DNA of 7,171 nucleotides, taken from Bacillota bacterium (lineage in GTDB: Bacteria > Bacillota > Clostridia > Peptostreptococcales > Anaerovoracaceae). A model generated the notes under the pieces. It was given only the letters and a program-made list of their open reading frames with translations. It was not told the DNA's origin and did no database searches. Position 1 is the stretch's first letter. Each line of letters starts with the position of its first letter. The stretch is from NCBI GenBank assembly GCA_017431395.1, contig JAFRLD010000011.1, positions 1 to 7,171 on the forward strand, given 5' to 3'. Positions 1 to 5,434 of this stretch are shown piece by piece. The translations under genes were made by a program, and so were the position numbers.

Positions 1-1118
1 CCGGAGACCACGAAGAACATGGTGTAGATGTGCTTCAGCAGATGCCGGCGCCCCTCTTTATCATTGATGTCGTATCCGGAATACTTCTCGAAGATCAGCA
101 GGCAGAAATACATGAGCCCCCAGCAGATGAACGTCCAGTTGGCTCCGTGCCAGATCCCCGTGCACAGCCAGACCATGAAGATGTTGAATACATGTCTTCC
201 CTTCGTCTTCGTCCGGTTGCCTCCTAGCGGGATATACAGGTAATCCCGGAACCAGGTACCGAGGGACATATGCCACCGGCGCCAGAATTCCGTGGCGGAT
301 TTCGAAATGTACGGATAGTTGAAGTTCTCCTGGAAATGAAAACCGAACATCTTCCCAAGGCCGATGGCCATATCGGAGTATCCGCTGAAATCGAAATAGA
401 TTTGGAATGTATAAGCGATGGCACCGAGCCAGGCCATCAGCACGGAGGTATCGTCCACCGTACTGTAGGCGAAATCGGCGACGATGGCCATGTTATTGGC
501 GATCAGGACTTTTTTGCCGAGACCGATGATGAACCGCACCACGCCGTGGGAGAAGTCGTCAAAATTCTCTTTGCGGTCCATGATCTGCTGGTCGATCGTG
601 TTGTAACGGACGATCGGGCCCGCGATCAGCTGCGGGAAGAAGGCGATATACAGGCCTACGTTGATCAGGTTCCGCTGGACCCTTCCATCCCTGCGGTACA
701 CGTCCACCAGATAGGACATGGACTGGAAGGTGAAGAAAGAGATGCCGATCGGAAGCTCGATCACCGGGATCGTCAGGTTCTCCAGCCCGAACAGGAGCTG
801 GAGGTTCTCCAGGGTGAACATCAGGTATTTGAATACGAAAATGATGCTCAGGTTACAAACGATCCCGAAGGCCAGCACCAGCCTTCCCCGTAGAGGATCA
901 TCCCGGTACCTTCCCACCAGATTACCGATGATCCAGTTCACCAGGATCGAACCGATCATAACGAGAACGAACGTCGGCTCCCCCCAGGCATAAAAGAACA
1001 GGCTGGCCAGAAACAGGAACAGATTCTGCAGCCTACGGCTCTTCCTAAGGAACGCATAGTATACGACCAGAACGCCCGGCAGGAAAAAGAATATGAATAT
1101 ATTGCTCGAAAACAGCAT
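1..1118 (-). CDS. MBOAT-family membrane O-acyltransferase, AlgI/DltB type (3' end outside window)
   Basis: This reading frame opens with ATG at 1118-1116 and stays open to the left edge, giving 372 residues; AlgI-type proteins usually have about 460-520, so roughly the last 100 are missing. It is strongly hydrophobic with many probable membrane segments, for example around residues 5-23, 33-66, 81-100, 151-170 and 225-242. Signature stretches are LPIGISFFTFQSMSYLVDVY (122-141), FPQLIAGPIVRY (161-172), YFDFSGYSDMAIGLG (241-255), FWRRWHMSLGTWFRDYLYIP (278-297) and GIWHGANWTF (321-330). His283 and His324 fit the two conserved MBOAT histidines; the second lies where AlgI and DltB carry the essential one. 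Family members move an acyl group across the membrane onto a surface polymer, usually with an SGNH-hydrolase or DltD/AlgX-like partner, which would be expected past the left edge. Inferred job: acylation of the polymer made by the TagF-like neighbours. The acyl group and acceptor cannot be read from sequence. AlgI-type is favoured over true DltB because no dltA/dltC is visible, but this is not proof. Confidence 0.93.
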   Translation of the reverse strand, partial: MLFSSNIFIFFFLPGVLVVYYAFLRKSRRLQNLFLFLASLFFYAWGEPTFVLVMIGSILVNWIIGNLVGRYRDDPLRGRLVLAFGIVCNLSIIFVFKYLMFTLENLQLLFGLENLTIPVIELPIGISFFTFQSMSYLVDVYRRDGRVQRNLINVGLYIAFFPQLIAGPIVRYNTIDQQIMDRKENFDDFSHGVVRFIIGLGKKVLIANNMAIVADFAYSTVDDTSVLMAWLGAIAYTFQIYFDFSGYSDMAIGLGKMFGFHFQENFNYPYISKSATEFWRRWHMSLGTWFRDYLYIPLGGNRTKTKGRHVFNIFMVWLCTGIWHGANWTFICWGLMYFCLLIFEKYSGYDINDKEGRRHLLKHIYTMFFVVS

Positions 1119-2749
1119 TAGTAGTTTCTCTCCTTCAGTGCGTCACATATCCTAAGGGAATTATGCTGGTCAAGGAAACTGTAATGGCTTTCTCTCTTCG
1201 CCTTCCATTCTTCGTCCAGCTGGAACCCGTTCGCGGCGGATTCCTCGATGAGATCCATGAGCTGCTCGTGCTCCGTCGCGCGCTTGCCCGGGCTATCCTT
1301 GGTCAGATCGATGTAGCTGCCCCAGGTATCCAGATAATCCTGCAGATCGTACTGATAGAACAGGATCGGCTTGCCCATGTAATAGACATCCCAGCAGATG
1401 GAGGAATAGTCGGTGACGAGGAGCTTGGCCCGCATCATCAGATCATCCAGGGCGTACTTGCCGTACGGAATGATCTTCACCCGGTCGCTCTTGATGGTGA
1501 ACGCATCCACGTGCTCCCCGATGGACGGATGCAGGTAGAAGTTGGCCACCATATCCTTCTCTTCGAGAAGCCTGATCAGCCTCGGATCGTTGATCAGGTC
1601 CATGTAGCGTTTATAGTATTCGCTGGCGGTGAACACGTCTCTCTGCACCCCGAACAGCCAGCTTCTGTGGGTCGGCATGATCAGGATCTCATTATACTCA
1701 TCCGAGCAGTCCACCAGTGCGTCGAACCTCGCATAGCCGGTGACGACCGCCGCATGCCTCTTATATCCCAGCTCCCGGATGACCAGTTCCTTCTCCATCT
1801 CGGAGGTGACCGTGGTCATGACGGAGTTCATGTTCTTCGCCATGAAGCTCTGGTTCAGCTTCTTCAGGGCCAGTACGCCGTGCCCGAGGAAGATGTGATC
1901 CTTCCGGTTGATCGTGCTCCAGAGCAGGCTCTTATCGAACTGCCAGATGTAGGCGTGGGCTTTTGAGTCCGAGCTGATCAGCAGCCGGCAGGCCAGCAGA
2001 TAGATCATGTGCTTGACGCTGAGATAATCCAGGACATGATCGTTGTATTTCTCCAGCTTCTTACGGTCCACGGAATCCTTTTTGATCACGTAATAGATGG
2101 ACCGGCCGAGGTAGGATTCCATATCGTTCTCCATGCAGTAGCGGAAGAAATGGTATCCGTTGTCCTGGGCTTTCTCACAGCGCTTCTCATAGATCAGGAA
2201 GATCTTCTTCCCGTCATAATAGGTCTTCTTCTTCGTATACCGGCTGATGGCGATCCATTCCTTCAGGCGGACCCAAAGGCTGTCGTCATCGCTCTTTTCC
2301 CGGAACCGGAGACCGAGGTATCCGCCTCTTGCCCGGTATGGGAACAGGATATATCCGTCCTCGCGCACGAAATGGTTCGGCTTGAAGGCGAATTCGAACC
2401 GGCTCTGCCGGATCACCGGCATGACGATGCCTGCGGTATATAGCTGCCCGTCCTTCTCATAGACCGCGCGGACCCGCCAATGGGTGGTCTTGAAAGGAAA
2501 CTCCCGCACATCGATCGTACAGGTCATTTCCTCGTAGATCCCCTTACGGACGATCTTGTCCGGCTGGATCAGATAATCCTCCCGATCCGAATCGATCTTG
2601 TAGGAATACCCGATCATGAGATACTTCCAGTCGTACTTCCCGATCGGACACCGTACGACGATCTTCATCATATATTTATCAAATGACACCGAGCCGTATC
2701 TGGCGAAGACCACAGCTTCTGATGTTGTATCGTTTCTTTCGAACTTCAT
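1118..2749 (-). CDS. TagF-like CDP-glycerol glycerophosphotransferase family protein, 543 aa
   Basis: Complete gene for a probable peripheral membrane enzyme of teichoic acid or phospho-polyol polymer synthesis. Family members transfer a polyol-phosphate from its CDP-activated form to a lipid-linked acceptor on the cytoplasmic face and release CMP. Residues 1 to about 150 form a beta-rich domain ending in ILFPYRARGGYLGLRFRE (134-151), which is common ahead of the catalytic domain in clostridial relatives. The catalytic part starts near IFLIYEKRCEKAQDNGYHFF (183-202), like the TagF EK..TAQDN.YHFF stretch. It continues with GHGV (His290), VTGYARFDAL (336-345), IMPTHR (357-362), FYLHP (His407) and LVTDYSSICWDVYYMGKPIL (444-463). 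His290 and His407 match the two histidines known to be critical in TagF-like enzymes. The start has a GAGAGG ribosome binding site. The gene lies 15 bases after its upstream neighbour and overlaps the MBOAT gene by one base. It is clearly more distant from the other two TagF-like genes than they are from each other. It could instead transfer ribitol-phosphate or glycosyl-phosphate; specificity is not visible. Confidence 0.92.
   Translation of the reverse strand: MKFERNDTTSEAVVFARYGSVSFDKYMMKIVVRCPIGKYDWKYLMIGYSYKIDSDREDYLIQPDKIVRKGIYEEMTCTIDVREFPFKTTHWRVRAVYEKDGQLYTAGIVMPVIRQSRFEFAFKPNHFVREDGYILFPYRARGGYLGLRFREKSDDDSLWVRLKEWIAISRYTKKKTYYDGKKIFLIYEKRCEKAQDNGYHFFRYCMENDMESYLGRSIYYVIKKDSVDRKKLEKYNDHVLDYLSVKHMIYLLACRLLISSDSKAHAYIWQFDKSLLWSTINRKDHIFLGHGVLALKKLNQSFMAKNMNSVMTTVTSEMEKELVIRELGYKRHAAVVTGYARFDALVDCSDEYNEILIMPTHRSWLFGVQRDVFTASEYYKRYMDLINDPRLIRLLEEKDMVANFYLHPSIGEHVDAFTIKSDRVKIIPYGKYALDDLMMRAKLLVTDYSSICWDVYYMGKPILFYQYDLQDYLDTWGSYIDLTKDSPGKRATEHEQLMDLIEESAANGFQLDEEWKAKRESHYSFLDQHNSLRICDALKERNY
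1128..1136 (-). promoter_or_regulatory. Ribosome binding site of the MBOAT gene, inside the end of the upstream gene
   Basis: On the minus strand GAAGGAGAG lies nine bases before the ATG at 1118, within the last codons of the upstream TagF-like gene. The stop and start share one base (TAATG, 1120-1116). This arrangement selects this ATG and suggests translational coupling of the two genes. Confidence 0.75.
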
Positions 2750-2758
2750 CCGGCTATT

Positions 2759-2764
2759 CCTCTC
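2759..2764 (-). promoter_or_regulatory. Ribosome binding site of the 543-aa TagF-like gene
   Basis: GAGAGG on the minus strand directly follows the TAA stop of the 857-aa gene and lies nine bases before the ATG at 2749. With only 15 bases between the genes there is no room for a separate promoter or a terminator, which supports co-transcription. Confidence 0.65.
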
Positions 2765-5338
2765 TTACCTGTTCTTTCTCTCTATATCCTCAAGAACGGC
2801 ATGATATACACGCTCGCAGTTATGGCGGTCTGTATAGGCGAAGAAGTTATCGACCTTATCGACATACTCCTGTTTCATCTTCGCCCCGTTCTCCATATAA
2901 TAGATCAGTTCATCCACCGTCTGCTCCACTGTATTCGTGATCGGTCCGAAACCGTCCTCACGATAGGTGAAGTAGCCCTTGCCCCAGGAATGGTTCTGAT
3001 AGAACGTATCCTCATCAAACTGGGAATAGATGACCGGTTTCTTCAGGTATGCGAAATCGAAAGCCACGCTGGAGTAGTCTGTGACCATGATCGCGCTCTC
3101 CCGGAAGACCTTCTGGTAATCTGCGACACCGCTTCCAACGGTGATGCGCCGGCTGGAGGTGAAATCCTCGAGCTGCGCTTCGAACGCCGGGTGCAGGTAG
3201 AAAACGCCTTCATACCCATACTTCTCCATGGCGGCGAGCAGCCGTTCATCATGGATCAGTGAATCGTAGAAGATATAGTAATCCGTATCCTTGAAACCAC
3301 CTACGTAGTCCCTCTGGGAAGAGCGGTTCAGGACCTCGCCCTGGATATCTTTTCTCCAGGTCGGCAGGATCGCGAGCTTCTTCTCGCTCTCATCGTACAG
3401 GTTGTCGAACCTTGGCAGGCCCGTCAGCTTGACCTCCTGCGGCGTATAATCATATGGGCCGTTCAGGATGCCCTCATACTCCGGCCGGCAGGTCGCTACC
3501 AGGACCTTGATGTTCTTATTCAGCCGGTTGATCCAGCGGCTCTGATCGTTATGGGAGACACCGTGTCTCAGATATACGAAATCGAAATTATAGAAATCCC
3601 TGTAGAAGTGCCCGCTCTTGCCCAGGGCGTTAGTCGCCAGGTCGTTCGCTGCCGCGCAAAGGATGGCCTGTGCCTGCAGGAACTTGACCTTGTGCTTGAC
3701 ACTGCCGTACTTCAGGACCTTGCCGATCTTCTTCATGCGCTGATAGTCCGGGCTCTCCTCCTTGATCAGGAAGTAGATATCGTTCTTTTTGACCGCATCC
3801 GTCGTCTGCAGATAGCGGAACATATGCTCCCCGTTATCCCCGGCCACATGCGGACGGTCCGCCAGGATCCAGATCGGCTTCTTCGAGAAGATCCGGTCAA
3901 GATGATAGAGGATCCGGTACCCGGCGACCGCGTATCTTTTTCTATGGATCAGGTACTTCAGGAATTCGATCTCATTCTTGCGGTACCGTTTCTTCGTGTA
4001 TTCGTGCATGGAGAGCGTGCCGCCCCGGTTGGTGACGATGATCCCGTTTCTGCTGAAATAGGAAAACGGCGCCTTATCTACGAAACCCGAGTAGTTTCCC
4101 CATCTCGGGGCCAGCTGGAACGTTCTCCCGAGATCATCCTCGACAAAGAACATATAGGACTGCCCGGTCCGGACCGGTACGGTCACCTCGAACCGGCGGC
4201 CCTCATAATAGACCTCGCCGTCAAGCCCCACCCGGTTAAAGGGCGGGAACGGGATCATATCGATGTACTTGCGTTTGCCTTTGGAGGATGTGATAAAGAT
4301 CTTGTATCTGTCACCGAGCAGGTGCAGCTCGGTACGGCCGCGGAAGGTGATCATTCCGTCTGCGATCTCTATGATGTCGACCTTGAACTGGCGGCTTCCC
4401 AGCGTACAGATCTGCGTATCCCCAAGCATGAGCTGGCCTGCGTCCATCATCGTGCATTCCGGCAGGATCGGCTTGCCGTGCTTCATGTCGAGGAGACAGA
4501 GCTTGCCAAGAAAGCCCATCCGCCTTTTGGCCATGATGTTCTCATCATCGATATACGGCAGCAGCTGTCTGACCGCCTCAGCGGAACCGTGTTTATCCAG
4601 CTCTCTTCGGAACATGCCCACTATGATGGTCTGCAGAAAATCCTCAACACAGCCATACCGCTCGATGGAAAAGTCGATCGCGGACTGCATCACTTCCGGG
4701 ATGACCGCATAGTCAAAGAAGGACGGATGGTTGTGGATCAGGTGGAAGGCATCATAGTTGAGCCGGACATAGCCCCGGTCCGCAAGCGCTGCCTTCCAGC
4801 AGACGCCGCAGGCTCTCATGTCTCCCGGAAGGAGTTCTTTCAGGGGATCCTGCAGCACGCTCCTCGCGATGACCACGCCGCGGGGATAGACCGGCAGCTC
4901 TGATTCCGCGAAGATGGACATCCGGACGGATTCTTCACGTCCGGCCCTCTCCTCTTTCGGAGCGATGACCTCATAGACCCCGCTGGTATGGTTCGACAGC
5001 TCTCCCAGCAGCTTGCGAAGACCCTCTCCATAGAACATATCGCCTGCCTCTATCGCCGCGACATATTCGCCCCGGACGGTCTCCTCGAGCTGATCCTCTG
5101 TCGCCACATCCACCGCGCATCCGCGGGAAGCCTCCTTCACGAGCCTCTCCGCCTCCGGATTTGCCTGCGGAAATGCAACGACGACCTGGATCTGATCCCC
5201 GGTGCCGTATTCTTTATAAAAGCTGTTCAATGTGTCTTTGATGTAATCGTGGAACGATGGCTTCTCCGGATCGCTTACGATGAGTACGCTGAGAAGCGGC
5301 ATTTTCCTCGAAACATCAAGGCTTTTGTGATTCTCCAT
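2765..5338 (-). CDS. Three-part protein: degenerate GT2-like domain, beta-rich domain, TagF-like glycerophosphotransferase domain (857 aa)
   Basis: Complete gene. Residues 13 to about 115 resemble the start of a GT-A (GT2) glycosyltransferase: LLSVLIVS (15-22), a helix DYIKDTLNSF (31-40), strand IQVVVAF, then EYVAAIEAGDMFYGEGL (91-107) where active relatives have a DxD-type aspartate motif. Here it reads EAGD, so sugar transfer by this part is doubtful. Residues about 315-440 are beta-rich, with FKVDIIEIADGMITFRGR (318-335) and FPPF (364-367). The TagF-like part (about 486-857) shows ADRPHVAGDNGEHMFRYLQ (493-511), YLRHGVSHNDQS (589-600, His592), LTGLPRFDNLYD (638-649), ILPTWR (657-662), FYLHP (His716) and MVTDYSSVAFDFAYLKKPVI (751-770). 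His592 and His716 are the counterparts of the essential TagF histidines. Inferred role: polyol-phosphate polymerase or primase acting on the inner face of the membrane. The ATG is supported by AAGGAG ten bases upstream and a promoter about 45 bases upstream; an internal Met13 has no comparable support. It is a paralog of the gene immediately upstream and is followed after 15 bases by a third TagF-like gene. The donor substrate cannot be determined. Confidence 0.92.
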   Translation of the reverse strand: MENHKSLDVSRKMPLLSVLIVSDPEKPSFHDYIKDTLNSFYKEYGTGDQIQVVVAFPQANPEAERLVKEASRGCAVDVATEDQLEETVRGEYVAAIEAGDMFYGEGLRKLLGELSNHTSGVYEVIAPKEERAGREESVRMSIFAESELPVYPRGVVIARSVLQDPLKELLPGDMRACGVCWKAALADRGYVRLNYDAFHLIHNHPSFFDYAVIPEVMQSAIDFSIERYGCVEDFLQTIIVGMFRRELDKHGSAEAVRQLLPYIDDENIMAKRRMGFLGKLCLLDMKHGKPILPECTMMDAGQLMLGDTQICTLGSRQFKVDIIEIADGMITFRGRTELHLLGDRYKIFITSSKGKRKYIDMIPFPPFNRVGLDGEVYYEGRRFEVTVPVRTGQSYMFFVEDDLGRTFQLAPRWGNYSGFVDKAPFSYFSRNGIIVTNRGGTLSMHEYTKKRYRKNEIEFLKYLIHRKRYAVAGYRILYHLDRIFSKKPIWILADRPHVAGDNGEHMFRYLQTTDAVKKNDIYFLIKEESPDYQRMKKIGKVLKYGSVKHKVKFLQAQAILCAAANDLATNALGKSGHFYRDFYNFDFVYLRHGVSHNDQSRWINRLNKNIKVLVATCRPEYEGILNGPYDYTPQEVKLTGLPRFDNLYDESEKKLAILPTWRKDIQGEVLNRSSQRDYVGGFKDTDYYIFYDSLIHDERLLAAMEKYGYEGVFYLHPAFEAQLEDFTSSRRITVGSGVADYQKVFRESAIMVTDYSSVAFDFAYLKKPVIYSQFDEDTFYQNHSWGKGYFTYREDGFGPITNTVEQTVDELIYYMENGAKMKQEYVDKVDNFFAYTDRHNCERVYHAVLEDIERKNR
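3081..3106. repeat. 26-bp exact repeat, copy in the 857-aa gene
   Basis: These 26 bases are identical to 5751-5776. They encode the stretch around the TDYSS motif (FRESAIMVTD) of the 857-aa protein. This is the longest perfect match I noticed between the two paralogous genes and reflects shared ancestry, possibly helped by gene conversion. Confidence 0.85.
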
Positions 5339-5348
5339 AGGTTCTCTG

Positions 5349-5354
5349 CTCCTT
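5349..5354 (-). promoter_or_regulatory. Ribosome binding site of the 857-aa gene
   Basis: AAGGAG on the minus strand lies ten bases before the ATG at 5338. It fixes the start at that ATG rather than at the internal Met13. Confidence 0.75.
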
Positions 5355-5383
5355 GGCTCTGTTACAAAAACATAGTTGTCAAA

Positions 5384-5412
5384 ATTATATCATACCCGGT
5401 TCAGACCGTCAA
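5384..5412 (-). promoter_or_regulatory. Housekeeping sigma promoter with extended -10, driving the 857-aa gene and genes downstream
   Basis: Read on the minus strand: -35 box TTGACG (5412-5407), a spacer of exactly 17 bases, and -10 box TATAAT (5389-5384) preceded by TG plus one base, an extended -10. It differs from consensus at one position. Transcription should begin near 5377, giving a leader of about 38 bases that holds the AAGGAG ribosome binding site. It lies wholly between the two paralogous TagF-like genes, so genes 2-4 can be expressed independently of gene 1. No start site has been measured; this rests on the match alone. Confidence 0.75.
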
Positions 5413-5419
5413 TTTGACG
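5407..5419. promoter_or_regulatory. Palindrome over the -35 box, candidate operator
   Basis: CGTCAATTTGACG is a perfect inverted repeat with 6-base arms and one central base. With one extra base in the left flank, the symmetry extends through GAC on the left (5404-5406) and TC on the right (5420-5421). One arm is the -35 hexamer itself, so a bound dimeric regulator would block RNA polymerase. It is short, and chance or a weak hairpin at the end of the gene 1 transcript remain possible. I do not recognise a specific regulator. Confidence 0.35.
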
Positions 5420-5434
5420 TCATCCGGATCTTCC

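Noticed and set aside
1..1118. Reading the MBOAT gene as broken because it has no stop in the window
   Set aside because: The frame is intact across all 372 visible codons with every expected motif; it is simply cut by the left edge.
1163..1966. A 267-codon open frame on the plus strand, and others at 270-893, 2009-2443 and 4988-5677
   Set aside because: Each is antisense to a gene supported by family motifs, and the translations show no known domain. They are shadows of the minus-strand genes.
3551..4903. A 450-codon open frame on the plus strand
   Set aside because: It lies fully opposite the 857-aa TagF-like gene, which has clear motifs and a ribosome binding site. The antisense product has no recognisable domain and looks like the mirror of a GC-rich coding frame.
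5377..5382. A perfect TTGACA on the minus strand just downstream of the called -10 box
   Set aside because: At 17-18 bases downstream the sequence reads GAGCCA/AGCCAA, with nothing like a -10 box, so it is unlikely to be a second promoter.
5339..5434. Possible terminator between the two paralogous genes
   Set aside because: The only inverted repeats are short (the 13-base palindrome and a distant CCGG pair), and no run of T follows on the minus strand. There is no convincing intrinsic terminator, so read-through from gene 1 remains possible.
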